Part shown: piece by piece, positions 8,035-16,517 of the stretch
How the letters are laid out: the number at the start of each line of letters is the position of its first letter
How positions within the stretch are numbered: the stretch's first letter is position 1
Source of the DNA: Tannerellaceae bacterium
GTDB taxonomy: Bacteria > Bacteroidota > Bacteroidia > Bacteroidales > Tannerellaceae
Direction of reading: 5' to 3'
Length of the DNA stretch: 32,142 nt
NCBI GenBank assembly: GCA_031280645.1
Contig: JAITGL010000002.1
Span: forward strand, 1-32,142
Notes under the pieces: model-generated
What the model was told of the DNA's origin: nothing
The model's database searches: none
What the model saw: the letters and a program-made list of their open reading frames with translations, nothing else
Made by a program: the position numbers and the translations under genes

Positions 8035-9849
8035 ATGAAACGATTATTTGCCTACATATTATTATTACTACTCCCAACCATCGCCGCCTTTGCCGCCGAC
8101 ATAACCTTCAAGGCAGCGGCGCCCCCAGCCGTAGTTGTCGGCGAATCATTCTCTCTTACCTATACGGTCAACGCCGAAGTAAAACAAAGCGACCTTCGTA
8201 TCCTCGGCGAGTTTACCGGCTTCGACATAAGCTACGGGCCAAGCGTATCCTACAATCAAAGTATGAGCTGGTCGTCGTCCGGACAGGCTATATCAGAAAC
8301 GAACGTAAAGTTCACCTACGTTCTCGTTGCCAAAAGCGAAGGAACCTTCACGCTCCCCGCCGCCGGCATCAAGGTAGGCAACTCAAACTATACGTCGAAC
8401 ACGCTAAGCATAAAAGCGCTGCCGCCCGACCAAGCCGCCAATGTACAGGCCAACGCCGCATCGGCAGCAGTAAGCTCAAACGATGTGTTCATTCTTATGA
8501 CGCTCTCAAAGAAAAGCGCATACGAACAAGAAGCCATCCTTGCCACATTCAAGCTCTATACAAAAGATCCCGAAGTGGCTTTCCGAAGTGCAAAATTCCC
8601 CGGCTTCGAAGGATTCCTCGCACAGGAAATCGAACTGCCGCAAAACAAACAATACACACAGGAATCATATAACGGATCAAACTACTACGCCGTAGTGATT
8701 AAGCAAACGCTACTGTTCCCGCAACGCGCGGGCAACCTCACAATCGAAGCCGGCAAATTTGAAATAACCGTTCGCGTCAGAACGCAACAACGTATCAGAA
8801 GCATATTCGAAGACTTTCTCGATACCTATCAAAACGTAAACAAACAACTTACAACCAACGCCGCCACCATCGAAGTACGACCCCTCCCCAGCGGCAAACC
8901 CACATCATACGCAGGAGCCGTAGGCGACTTCAGCCTCAAAGCCAACATCGCCCCGCAAAGCCTCAAAGCCAACGAAGCCATAACCCTCAAGATCAACATC
9001 AGCGGAACCGGCAACCTGCGCGTAATCAAGAATCCCGAAGTAACATTTCCAAACGACTTTGAAGTATACGACCCTACATTTGACAACAATATCCGCATAA
9101 CCCCAAGCGGAGCCACCGGCAATAAAACAATCGAATACGTAGCCATCCCACGCTACGCAGGCGATTTCAAGATCCCCGCCGTAATGTTCTCATACTTCGA
9201 CCCCAAAACCGGAACCTACAAAACCCTGTCGGCAGGCCCATACAACCTCCATGTTGAAAAATCAGACGGAGCCAACGACAACGCACCCGTTGTTTCAAAC
9301 TTCAGCAACCGCGAAAACGTAAGAAACATAGGGCAGGACATACGATACCTTAAAGTAAAAAACATAGGCTTCGTTAATGCCAAGAACATGTTTACAGGCT
9401 CCGCGACCTTCTACCTCTGCTACATAATTCCGATACTATTAGCCGTTTTCCTCTTCATCATATACCGCAAGCAGGTGAAAGAAAATGCAAACATCGCACT
9501 CGTTCGGAACCGCAAAGCCAACAAAATAGCCGTCAGGCGACTTAAAAACGCCGGTCGCCTCATGCGCGACAACCAGACAGAAGCATTTTACGACGAAACA
9601 CTCCGCGCCATATGGGGATACCTAAGCGACAAGCTCAACATCCCCGTGGCCAATCTTACAAAAGATAACATAGAAACAGAACTTAATAAATATGGCGCCG
9701 GCAACGCCCTCATCAGCCGCTTTATGGAAATTCTCGGCTCCTGCGAATTTGCCCGCTATGCCCCAGCCCAAGAAGCCGGACTGCCAGGCAAAATCTACGA
9801 AGAAGCCCTTAATGCAATAGGTGAAATGGAAAACATAATCAAAAAGTAA
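8035..9849 (+). CDS. batD: BatD, aerotolerance membrane protein
   Basis: This 604-residue protein has a clear signal peptide (LLLLLPTIAAFA, cleavage near residue 20). A long beta-sandwich ectodomain contains repeated P-x-x-V-x-x-G-E-x-F-x-L-type openings (residues 27-38 and about 305-320). One membrane segment lies at about 455-477, followed by a cytoplasmic helical domain. This matches BatD ('oxygen tolerance') proteins, which are large inner-membrane proteins facing the periplasm. It lies 39 bases after the BatB-BatC fusion and 8 bases before batE. No enzyme motif is seen; the role is probably structural. Confidence 0.92.
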   Translation: MKRLFAYILLLLLPTIAAFAADITFKAAAPPAVVVGESFSLTYTVNAEVKQSDLRILGEFTGFDISYGPSVSYNQSMSWSSSGQAISETNVKFTYVLVAKSEGTFTLPAAGIKVGNSNYTSNTLSIKALPPDQAANVQANAASAAVSSNDVFILMTLSKKSAYEQEAILATFKLYTKDPEVAFRSAKFPGFEGFLAQEIELPQNKQYTQESYNGSNYYAVVIKQTLLFPQRAGNLTIEAGKFEITVRVRTQQRIRSIFEDFLDTYQNVNKQLTTNAATIEVRPLPSGKPTSYAGAVGDFSLKANIAPQSLKANEAITLKINISGTGNLRVIKNPEVTFPNDFEVYDPTFDNNIRITPSGATGNKTIEYVAIPRYAGDFKIPAVMFSYFDPKTGTYKTLSAGPYNLHVEKSDGANDNAPVVSNFSNRENVRNIGQDIRYLKVKNIGFVNAKNMFTGSATFYLCYIIPILLAVFLFIIYRKQVKENANIALVRNRKANKIAVRRLKNAGRLMRDNQTEAFYDETLRAIWGYLSDKLNIPVANLTKDNIETELNKYGAGNALISRFMEILGSCEFARYAPAQEAGLPGKIYEEALNAIGEMENIIKK

Positions 9850-9857
9850 CACATCCC

Positions 9858-10613
9858 ATGAATATACGTAAGCTATACCCCCTTGCCGCCCTTGTACTCA
9901 GCCTCGCAACCGCCCAAGCCCAGGAAGAACAACTAAAAGAAGCCCAAGCCGACTACGCCCAAGCCAACTACACAAAAGCCATCGAAACCTACCGAACCGT
10001 TCTCCAAACCTACGGCGAATCAAGCGAAGTATACTACAACCTGGCCAACGCCTATTACAAAAACAATGAAATAGCCCCCGCCATCCTCTACTACGAACGA
10101 GCCCTACTCATTGATCCGGGCGACGCCGACATACGCTTCAACCTCCAAATGGCCCGCGGGCGAACCGTCGACCGCATCACCCCCGTAGGATCTTTCTTCC
10201 TGGCCCAATGGCTCAACTCCGTGCAAAACATGGGAGCCGCCGACTCCTGGGCCATGCTTGGTATCGGCTCATTCCTGATGTTCATAGCCAGCCTGTTCGT
10301 ATACTTTTTCTCACGGCACACCCTGTGGAAAAAAACCGGATTCTATCTCGGATTTACATTCCTCGCCATCATGATCGTAGCCAACATATTTGCACGCAAC
10401 CAGAAAAACGAACTGACGCGCCACAACCAAGCCATAGTTTTCTCGCCCACCGTAACCGTTAAAAGCTCGCCCAACTCAAGCGGAACCGACCTCTTCATCC
10501 TGCACGAAGGCGCCAAAGTAACCATACGCAATACCATAAGCGAATGGAACGAAATAGAGCTCGAAGACGGCAACATAGGCTGGATGCCCGCCAAAGACAT
10601 GGAACTGATTTAG
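9858..10613 (+). CDS. batE: BatE, TPR and SH3-like aerotolerance protein
   Basis: This 251-residue protein has a signal peptide (ALVLSLATAQAQ, cleavage near residue 22) and TPR repeats at about 23-105 (ADYAQANYTKAIETY; VYYNLANAYYKNNEIAPAILYYERALL). Two membrane segments lie near 131-152 and 158-178, and an SH3-like domain fills about 190-250 (VTVKSSPNSSGTDLFILHEG...NIGWMP). This is the standard BatE layout. It is probably an inner-membrane protein with both ends outside the cytoplasm, and the SH3-like domain may bind peptidoglycan or a partner. The next gene starts 2 bases after its stop. Confidence 0.92.
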   Translation: MNIRKLYPLAALVLSLATAQAQEEQLKEAQADYAQANYTKAIETYRTVLQTYGESSEVYYNLANAYYKNNEIAPAILYYERALLIDPGDADIRFNLQMARGRTVDRITPVGSFFLAQWLNSVQNMGAADSWAMLGIGSFLMFIASLFVYFFSRHTLWKKTGFYLGFTFLAIMIVANIFARNQKNELTRHNQAIVFSPTVTVKSSPNSSGTDLFILHEGAKVTIRNTISEWNEIELEDGNIGWMPAKDMELI

Positions 10614-10615
10614 CC

Positions 10616-11305
10616 ATGGAAGAAATACTAAAATACGAACGCAACCTGTTCTTCTTCCTCAACGGCAGCGACATCCCCGCCCTCGACCGCTTCGTATGGC
10701 TATATTCCGGCAAATTAGTATGGCTTCCGGCCGTAGCTTTCATTCTCTTTGCCCTTATCTACAAAAAAACATGGAAAGAATACCTTCTGGTGTTGCTCGC
10801 AATCATAACCGTAGCCACGCTATGCGACCAATTCTCATCCCAAATATGCAAACCACTGTTCGCCCGCCTGCGCCCCACCCACCATCCGGATTTCATGAAC
10901 GAAGTCAGCACCGTATTCGGCTATCGCGGCGGGCGATACGGCTTCATATCCAGCCACGCCGCCAACTCGTTCGGATTTGCAGTATACATATCCCTCCTGT
11001 TCCGCTCCCGCTTCTTCACCGCAACCATCACAATGTGGGCCATCCTGACAGCCTGGTCGCGCATATACCTCGGCGTACATTTCATATCCGACGTAGCTGC
11101 AGGCGCAATTTCAGGCATAATATTCGGCCTCCTCGTATATTACCTGTATGTAAAGGTCAGGAACAAATACATAGCCCCCACGACAAGCCTTTCACCAGCC
11201 GATCTATACTCCGAAAGGCGAAAAAACTACGCAGCCATGGCAATAATAGCCTCCATTATAGCCATAGCAATACTCAACGCGCCGCTGGCAGCCATGCTCT
11301 CGTAA
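10616..11305 (+). CDS. PAP2-family membrane phosphatase
   Basis: The ATG at 10616, 2 bases after the batE stop, is preferred over an in-frame ATG at 10544 that lies inside batE; it gives 229 residues. The PAP2 (type 2 phosphatidic acid phosphatase) motifs are present: K-x6-RP (KPLFARLRP), SSHAANSFG in place of the usual PSGHA, and SRIYLGVHFISD with its catalytic His. Several membrane segments surround them. Members dephosphorylate lipid phosphates such as undecaprenyl pyrophosphate or phosphatidylglycerol phosphate at the inner membrane; the substrate here is unknown. It is the last gene of the bat operon, and array 1 follows it. Confidence 0.9.
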   Translation: MEEILKYERNLFFFLNGSDIPALDRFVWLYSGKLVWLPAVAFILFALIYKKTWKEYLLVLLAIITVATLCDQFSSQICKPLFARLRPTHHPDFMNEVSTVFGYRGGRYGFISSHAANSFGFAVYISLLFRSRFFTATITMWAILTAWSRIYLGVHFISDVAAGAISGIIFGLLVYYLYVKVRNKYIAPTTSLSPADLYSERRKNYAAMAIIASIIAIAILNAPLAAMLS

Positions 11306-11355
11306 GCCGGCCAAGCCCTAATATTACCATATAATTCCTCTCTTATAGAGCTTTC

Positions 11356-11739
11356 GGAAAGCTCCGGAATCCTTGCCGCACGCCGTCGGGGGGAGTCCGT
11401 CTATTTCCGGGAATAAGTTACTTATGTTCAGGAATAAGTTACTTATGCCCGGGAATAGGTTGCGTATGCTCGGGAATATGTTACTTATGCCCGGGAATAA
11501 GCTGCGCATGCCCGGGAATATGTTACGTATGCCCGGGAATATGTTTCGTATGCCTGGGAATAAGCTACGTATGCTCGGGAATAAGCTACGTATGCTCGGG
11601 AATAAGCTACGTATGCTCGGGAATAAGCTACGTATGCCCAAGATGATGTTGCTTATGCTCGGGAATAAGCTACGTATGCCCAAGATGATGTTGCTTATGC
11701 TCGGGAATATTTGTCGGGACTCTTTGGGAAAGCTCCGGA
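11356..11739. repeat. 13-bp direct repeats flanking array 1
   Basis: GGAAAGCTCCGGA occurs at 11356-11368 and again at 11727-11739, one copy on each side of array 1. The bases around both copies are also similar (CTTTcGGAAAGCTCCGGA and CTTTgGGAAAGCTCCGGA), and both are followed within about 20 bases by TTGCC. The pair may mark the borders of the array as a unit. Confidence 0.7.
11409..11702. repeat. Array 1: 14 tandem 21-bp units
   Basis: There are fourteen units of exactly 21 bp. The best-kept form starts GGGAATAAGCTACGTATG and ends CTC or CCC. The units at 11556, 11577 and 11598 are identical. Two variant units (11640 and 11682) start AAGATGATG and alternate with standard ones, so a two-unit block was duplicated. 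Many units have dyad symmetry: in the second unit ATAAG-TTA-CTTAT forms a hairpin, with GGG and CCC paired at the edges in units such as 11493 and 11514. Because 21 is a multiple of 3, reading frames stay open on both strands. I regard these as by-products. The rest of the 690-base gap holds only a palindrome at 11900-11918. Confidence 0.95.
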
Positions 11740-11899
11740 GTTTCCCACTTATTGCCGGCAGGCTTCCCGAATTTTCCGACAGTATCTTCCACTCTATATA
11801 TTGAGATAATGAAAAAATATTTGCCCCGCTGCGCAATGTATTAAACATCAGCATAGTATTAGCAAATATCCTGCTTCGGGAAATTTTTCATGTCGTAAA

Positions 11900-11918
11900 G
11901 CATAATAATTTATTATGC
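11900..11918. promoter_or_regulatory. 19-bp palindrome upstream of the HTH gene
   Basis: GCATAATAA (11900-11908) and TTATTATGC (11910-11918) are perfect inverted arms around one base. The site lies 77 bases before the start of the small HTH gene at 11996, so it could be its operator. There is no T-run after it, which argues against a terminator. Confidence 0.45.
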
Positions 11919-11995
11919 CTATGTAACATATAATCCATACATTAGTGCCATCAATTAATCATAACGTTTGATGATATTCTTAAAACAATGAAATT

Positions 11996-12268
11996 ATGAC
12001 AAAGACAATCACTTTTAACGAATTACGCAGGATTAAAGACAGCTTGCCGGATGGAAGCATCCACCAGATTGCTAATGAATTAGACCTTTCGGTCGAAACG
12101 GTACGAAATTATTTCGGCGGACAAAACTTCACAGAAGGAAAAAGCTGCGGAATACATATCGAACCGGGGCCCGACGGCGGAATTGTTGTTCTCGACGACA
12201 CTTTAATATTGGAGCGCGCTTATGAAATACTCGGCCAAGGCCGCGTATCCGAAGCCGCTAATGCGTAA
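11996..12268 (+). CDS. Small helix-turn-helix DNA-binding protein
   Basis: This 90-residue protein has a predicted helix-turn-helix at about 18-40 (IHQIANELDLSVETVRNYFGG), the pattern of a DNA-recognition motif. Its second half is acidic (EPGPDGGIVVLDD). Small proteins of this type are widespread in Bacteroidota and usually have no assigned role. An ATG at 11988 is in another frame and stops at once, so 11996 is the start. It is a single-gene unit between array 1 and a strong terminator. The palindrome at 11900-11918 may be its own target. Confidence 0.8.
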   Translation: MTKTITFNELRRIKDSLPDGSIHQIANELDLSVETVRNYFGGQNFTEGKSCGIHIEPGPDGGIVVLDDTLILERAYEILGQGRVSEAANA

Positions 12269-12296
12269 AACCACCAAAGAGCGTTTTATTCAAACG

Positions 12297-12337
12297 AAAT
12301 CCCTGACCGACGCAACGTCTGGTGAGGGATTTTTTTA
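12297..12337 (+). terminator. Rho-independent terminator after the HTH gene
   Basis: The stem AAATCCCT-ACC pairs with GGT-AGGGATTT around a small loop (ACGCAACGT itself can pair), followed by a run of seven T. It lies 29 bases after the HTH stop codon. Confidence 0.9.
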
Positions 12338-12369
12338 TATCTACAAATTCTAAATAATACTTTAATCTT

Positions 12370-13479
12370 ATGGAAGAAAAATTGATCACGCTGGCTATTC
12401 ACACATTTGAGAAAGCCCAGATACTTAAAACAATCCTCGAAACCGAAGGAATCCAAGCATGTATTCACAACGTTAACCTGATCCAGCCGGTAATATCCGC
12501 CGGAGTAAGGGTCAGAATAAACGAAAGCGACCTGCCGCAGGCCCTCCGTATAATAGAAGACAACAAATGGCTTGAAGAAACTCGCGAGGGAATGGCCGAA
12601 AAGGTTGAAAACAGAGTTCTTATCCCGGTTGATTTTTCCGAATACTCGATGAAAGCCTGCGAGATAGGCATCAACCATGCTCATGCCGCCAATGCCGGGG
12701 TAATATTACTCCACGCATATTCAAGCCCCTACTTTCCCGGCTCCATCACCCTTGGCGATATACCGGTATATGGAATTGCCGAAAGCGAGATGCTAAAGGA
12801 TTTACTCAATCGCGTGGAAGCCGATATGGCCAAATTATGCCTTACAATCCGCCGCAAGATGGACGGCGGCGAATTACCTCGAGTAGAAATTGAACCAATA
12901 ATTAAGGAAGGACTGCCCGAAGAGGAAATAATCGCATGCGAAAAGCAATATCATCCAAGGCTGATTGTAATGGGTACTCGCGGGAAAGGACAAAAGGAGA
13001 TCGACCTTATCGGGAGCGTAACCGGCGAAATTATAGAACTCGCCAAGGCCCCGGTTTTAGCAATTCCCGAAAATGTTCCGTTCAATAATATCGCTGCTAC
13101 TACAAATATGGCATTCGCAACCTCGTTCAACCAGCGAGACTTAGTTGCGTTCGACGCCTTCGTTAGCCTTATCGGCGGATACTCGCCTAACATACACCTG
13201 TTCAACATATCGTCGCTCCGCGATAAATGGGACGAAATCCGTTTGGGGGGAATACAGGAGTACTTCAAAAAGCAGTATCCCCATCTTAACATTTCGCATA
13301 CCATGCTTACCGACGAGGATATACTTGCGGCAATTGAAAACTTCGTTCGCGAGGAAAACATTGAGATCATTGCCCTCACTTCGCAAAAGAGAAATACTCT
13401 GGCGAGGATATTTAGCCCTGGCATTGCACGCAAAATGCTGTTCCATACCGACACGCCTCTATGGGTATTGCATGCTTAA
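12370..13479 (+). CDS. DUF2007 - universal stress protein fusion
   Basis: This 369-residue protein has three parts. Residues 3-72 resemble DUF2007, a small 'putative signal transducing' domain (TFEKAQILKTILETEGI...VRVRINESDLPQALRII). Residues 78-235 form a universal stress protein domain with the start VLIPVDFSEYS and the nucleotide-loop pattern GTRGKGQKEIDLIGSVTGEII. Residues 240-369 form a second, diverged Usp domain (IALTSQKRNTLARIFSPGIARKML) that has lost the clear G-2x-G-9x-G motif. Usp proteins often bind ATP and respond to stress. No membrane segment is seen, so it is cytoplasmic. It is followed 9 bases later by fmt, so the two are co-transcribed. Confidence 0.87.
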   Translation: MEEKLITLAIHTFEKAQILKTILETEGIQACIHNVNLIQPVISAGVRVRINESDLPQALRIIEDNKWLEETREGMAEKVENRVLIPVDFSEYSMKACEIGINHAHAANAGVILLHAYSSPYFPGSITLGDIPVYGIAESEMLKDLLNRVEADMAKLCLTIRRKMDGGELPRVEIEPIIKEGLPEEEIIACEKQYHPRLIVMGTRGKGQKEIDLIGSVTGEIIELAKAPVLAIPENVPFNNIAATTNMAFATSFNQRDLVAFDAFVSLIGGYSPNIHLFNISSLRDKWDEIRLGGIQEYFKKQYPHLNISHTMLTDEDILAAIENFVREENIEIIALTSQKRNTLARIFSPGIARKMLFHTDTPLWVLHA

Positions 13480-13488
13480 ATCAGAGAT

Positions 13489-14460
13489 ATGTCTAAATCA
13501 TTAAGAATCGTATTCATGGGAACTCCCGACTTTGCGGTTGCAAGCCTTCGCGCCTTAGTTGACGGAGGTTATAACGTGTCGGGAGTTGTAACAACTCCCG
13601 ACAGGCCCATCGGAAAGCATCAGAGCGTGCTGAGCGAATGTCCGGTCAAAAAATATGCACGCGAAAAAGGAATCTTCACCCTCCAGCCTGAAAAGCTGAA
13701 AGATACCGTATTTCTCAACCAGCTTGCCGAACTGAAGGCCGACCTCCAGATTGTTGTTGCCTTCAGAATGCTTCCCGAAGCCGTATGGGCTATGCCTCGC
13801 CTTGGAACTTTTAACCTCCACGCTTCTCTCCTCCCGCAATATCGCGGCGCTGCGCCTATAAACCGGGCCATTATGGCGGGAGATACTGAAACCGGCGTTA
13901 CCACATTTTTCCTGACTCATGAAATCGACTGCGGCAAAATTATACTCCGCCGAAGTATCCCGATTAACGATACCGACGATGCAGGCGTTATTCATGACAG
14001 GTTAATGGCTCTCGGATCAGAGCTGGTAATCGAAACCGTTGATTTGATCGGAAGCGGAAGGGTAGGGGGCGTACTCCAGGAAACACTATACGATGCAGCA
14101 ACCGAACTTCGCCCGGCGCCAAAGCTCTTTACCGAAAACTGCCGGATCAATTGGCAAATGCCAATGAAACATATTTACGATTTCATTAGAGGCCTGTCGC
14201 CATACCCTGCGGCATGGACAGAACTCATTTCTTCCAACGGCGAGCGCCGCGTCGTGAAAATTTATCAAACGGAAAAAATCCCAGCCGAACATTTTCTTCC
14301 TTCCGGAACTTTGATTACAAGCAGCCGTGATACGATTGATGCAGCCGTTAACGGTGGCTTTATCCGTTTGCTGTCGCTCCAGATGGCCGGCAGGAAGAGG
14401 ATGAAAGCGATTGATTTTCTAAATGGATTCAGGCTTGAGGAAGGGAGCCGGCTTGCTTAA
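13489..14460 (+). CDS. fmt: Methionyl-tRNA formyltransferase
   Basis: This 323-residue enzyme transfers a formyl group from 10-formyltetrahydrofolate to methionyl-initiator tRNA. It has the N-terminal MGTPDFA motif, the catalytic N109-x-H111 in NLHASLLPQYRGAAPI, and D147. The C-terminal OB-like tRNA-binding domain follows from about 205 (LRPAPKLFTENCRINW). Length is normal for the family. It lies 9 bases after the DUF2007-Usp gene. Its stop codon is 2 bases from the stop of the convergent gene on the minus strand. Confidence 0.97.
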   Translation: MSKSLRIVFMGTPDFAVASLRALVDGGYNVSGVVTTPDRPIGKHQSVLSECPVKKYAREKGIFTLQPEKLKDTVFLNQLAELKADLQIVVAFRMLPEAVWAMPRLGTFNLHASLLPQYRGAAPINRAIMAGDTETGVTTFFLTHEIDCGKIILRRSIPINDTDDAGVIHDRLMALGSELVIETVDLIGSGRVGGVLQETLYDAATELRPAPKLFTENCRINWQMPMKHIYDFIRGLSPYPAAWTELISSNGERRVVKIYQTEKIPAEHFLPSGTLITSSRDTIDAAVNGGFIRLLSLQMAGRKRMKAIDFLNGFRLEEGSRLA

Positions 14461-14462
14461 AC

Positions 14463-15344
14463 TCAAAACTTTCTGATGTAAGCAATAGAATAAGTTTCGT
14501 ACATATAATCACGAATGCCGTGATTATATCGAAGAGAAATAATATTCTTGTTAAACTCCAACTTAAGATTATTACGCCATATCAGCGGACTGTCGCCATT
14601 GCCATTATAACCATTGAACCCTGATATGTCGGTTGAGACGGTTACTTTGTCGAGTCCACCGGTAAGGCCAACGCCGTATGCCCAGGCATCGTTTTGGCGA
14701 TGGGTTAAATTGTTTGTCATCCAGCAGTAAAAGCCTGATGAAGCGATGAGGCGGAGGTAGTATTTATCATATGAATATCCGGCAAGGTCGCGACCAATGT
14801 TAAGATTGAACCAATATGTTGCGGCATCGGTGAAACGGGCGTCGCACAATCGGCCGCCGCTGGCTGTTTTGATACTGAAATCAATCATGGCATCTATCCA
14901 TTCGTCGTTTTGAAGCAACTGGAAGAAAGCGGTTAATACAACGTCGCCACTATATTTTTCATACGGAGGACATTCTCTTTCGGCGGCATTGCGCTCTTCC
15001 TGCGTTTCGGCAGTAAGTTTATATTTTTCCCATGGAATGAAAGTTATTTCCAATCCGGCCTTGCCCCGTACTAATGGTAGAAGCATACGTAAATATACAT
15101 CTGTTGTTTGATCGCCAACATAATAATGATACTGAGGACGAATCTCTACTTCGTACGATTCTGAAACCAGGCCGTTGCGAAGCTCCGGAACAGGGAAAGC
15201 CGAAGGGCCGAAATACTTAGGAGAATAAATAAGTTTCGACATATTATTTATCCATTCGTTTTCATTACCGGCTTCCTGCGAATATGCTGTTGGAGTGAAA
15301 ATCAGTAAGATAAAAGCAATGTGGAATATGTTTTTATTTGTCAT
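14463..15344 (-). CDS. Secreted, probably outer-membrane beta-barrel protein
   Basis: I choose the start at 15344 because it opens a good signal peptide (MTNKNIFHIAFILLIFTPTAYSQ). A longer in-frame reading to 15494 runs into the promoter region and the opposite gene. The mature protein (about 270 residues) is rich in alternating aromatic and polar strands, such as YYLRLIASSGFYCWMT and NIISLRYNHGIRDYMYETYS. It ends in YIRKF, a terminal Phe typical of outer-membrane barrels. No specific family is recognised. It converges on fmt with 2 bases between stops and is divergent from the ThuA gene. Confidence 0.7.
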   Translation of the reverse strand: MTNKNIFHIAFILLIFTPTAYSQEAGNENEWINNMSKLIYSPKYFGPSAFPVPELRNGLVSESYEVEIRPQYHYYVGDQTTDVYLRMLLPLVRGKAGLEITFIPWEKYKLTAETQEERNAAERECPPYEKYSGDVVLTAFFQLLQNDEWIDAMIDFSIKTASGGRLCDARFTDAATYWFNLNIGRDLAGYSYDKYYLRLIASSGFYCWMTNNLTHRQNDAWAYGVGLTGGLDKVTVSTDISGFNGYNGNGDSPLIWRNNLKLEFNKNIISLRYNHGIRDYMYETYSIAYIRKF

Positions 15345-15370
15345 TATAAAGCTCTGAATTAATGTTGATG

Positions 15371-15378
15371 CAAAAGTA
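15371..15378 (-). promoter_or_regulatory. Candidate -7 box for the outer-membrane protein gene
   Basis: On the minus strand this reads TACTTTTG, matching TANNTTTG. It would put the start of transcription about 20 bases before the start codon at 15344. No clear TTTG lies 19-21 bases upstream. Confidence 0.5.
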
Positions 15379-15398
15379 TAATATCCGATTCTATTTGC

Positions 15399-15406
15399 TA
15401 TATTTG
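15399..15406 (+). promoter_or_regulatory. Candidate -7 box for the ThuA gene
   Basis: TATATTTG matches TANNTTTG and lies 29 bases before the start codon at 15436. Only 20 bases separate it from the opposing -7 box, so the two divergent promoters overlap. Confidence 0.45.
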
Positions 15407-15435
15407 TCATAGTATGAATATTATCAATATAAAAT

Positions 15436-16353
15436 ATGAAGACAAATTTAAAAAAATCACTGTTTATCGCAAGCGCCTTAATGTTCGCCTGCACACTGTC
15501 GGCTAAAAAACCGATTAAAACGCTGCTTATTACCGGTCAGAACAACCATAATTGGCAAGTCAGCCATTTGGTTATCAAAGACATTCTCGAAAATTCCGGC
15601 CTTTTCATGGTTGATTTTGCCATATCTCCCGAAAAAGGTAAGGATATGTCGAATTTCCTCGTTGAATTTGAACCGTACAGCTTAGTTATCCTTGACTACA
15701 ACGGCGATCCATGGCCAAAAGAAACTATGAACCGCTTTGAAAAGTATGCTGAAAAAGGCGGTGGAATCGTGGTTTATCATGCGGCAGACAATTCTTTTCC
15801 ACAATGGGATGCGTACAACAAGATATGTGGCCTTGGAGGATGGGAAGGAAGAAATGAAAAATCCGGACCATATGCCTATTGGCTTAACGACGAACTGCAT
15901 AAAGATTACAGCCCCGGCAGAGGCGGATCGCACGGACCGCAGCACGAATATATGATGAATGCACGTTCAAGCAACCATCCAGTAATCAACGGCTTACCCA
16001 ATAGATGGGTACATGCCAAAGACGAACTCTACGATCGCATGCGCGGACCGGCCAATATTGCCGATCTGTTTTACACCGCCTTTTCGGATACGGCAAAAGC
16101 TGGCTCCGGGCGCGAAGAACCTCTAATTTTTACTGTTAACTATGGCAAAGCACGCATTTTTCACACCATGCTTGGACATTGCGGACCTTCATACGAAAAT
16201 AATCCGGCCATGCAGTGTACCGGCTTTCAGGTACTTTTCCTCCGTGGAGCCGAATGGGCCGCAACAGGTAAGGTTACGCAAACAGTTCCCAAAGATTTTC
16301 CGTCGTCAACATATGTAACGTACAGGTACGATTATAAGGAAAGTGAAAATTGA
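15436..16353 (+). CDS. ThuA-like domain secreted protein
   Basis: This 305-residue protein has an N-terminal signal peptide (hydrophobic core LFIASALMFACTLSA; a Cys at residue 19 might instead be a lipobox). It then has a ThuA-like (trehalose-utilisation, class I amidotransferase-like) fold. Visible marks are LLITGQNNHNW (about 31-41), YSLVILDYNGDPW, and GGGIVVYHAADNSFPQW. Later come GSHGPQHEY, HPVINGLP and ARIFHTMLGHCGPSYENN, all found in ThuA proteins of Bacteroidota that occur with sugar or polysaccharide use. The reaction is not established. It is a single gene ended by a strong terminator. Confidence 0.88.
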   Translation: MKTNLKKSLFIASALMFACTLSAKKPIKTLLITGQNNHNWQVSHLVIKDILENSGLFMVDFAISPEKGKDMSNFLVEFEPYSLVILDYNGDPWPKETMNRFEKYAEKGGGIVVYHAADNSFPQWDAYNKICGLGGWEGRNEKSGPYAYWLNDELHKDYSPGRGGSHGPQHEYMMNARSSNHPVINGLPNRWVHAKDELYDRMRGPANIADLFYTAFSDTAKAGSGREEPLIFTVNYGKARIFHTMLGHCGPSYENNPAMQCTGFQVLFLRGAEWAATGKVTQTVPKDFPSSTYVTYRYDYKESEN

Positions 16354-16375
16354 TAGCTGAGAATAATAAAAAATA

Positions 16376-16427
16376 GCCTTGTTGCAACAATCGAAGATAT
16401 ATTTATGCAACAAGGCCATTTTTCTTT
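16376..16427 (+). terminator. Terminator after the ThuA gene
   Basis: GCCTTGTTGCA (16376-16386) pairs perfectly with TGCAACAAGGC (16406-16416), followed by CATTTTTCTTTATTT. It lies 22 bases after the stop codon. The remaining bases up to 16517 hold nothing I can identify. Confidence 0.88.
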
Positions 16428-16517
16428 ATTTCATAGAATCATACTTAACATAATGCCAATTATGCGTTTTATATATCTTAAAAACAAGCTTTCAATCCAC
16501 ACAACAAAATCATGTTC

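Noticed and set aside
10696..11334. A 212-codon plus-strand frame overlapping the PAP2 gene
   Set aside because: The PAP2 frame has all catalytic motifs; this one is His/Pro/Arg-rich shadow sequence.
11324..11854. Open reading frames of 143 and 176 codons on opposite strands over array 1
   Set aside because: The 21-bp period is a multiple of 3, so frames stay open in several phases. The proteins are pure seven-residue repeats with no promoter or recognised family.
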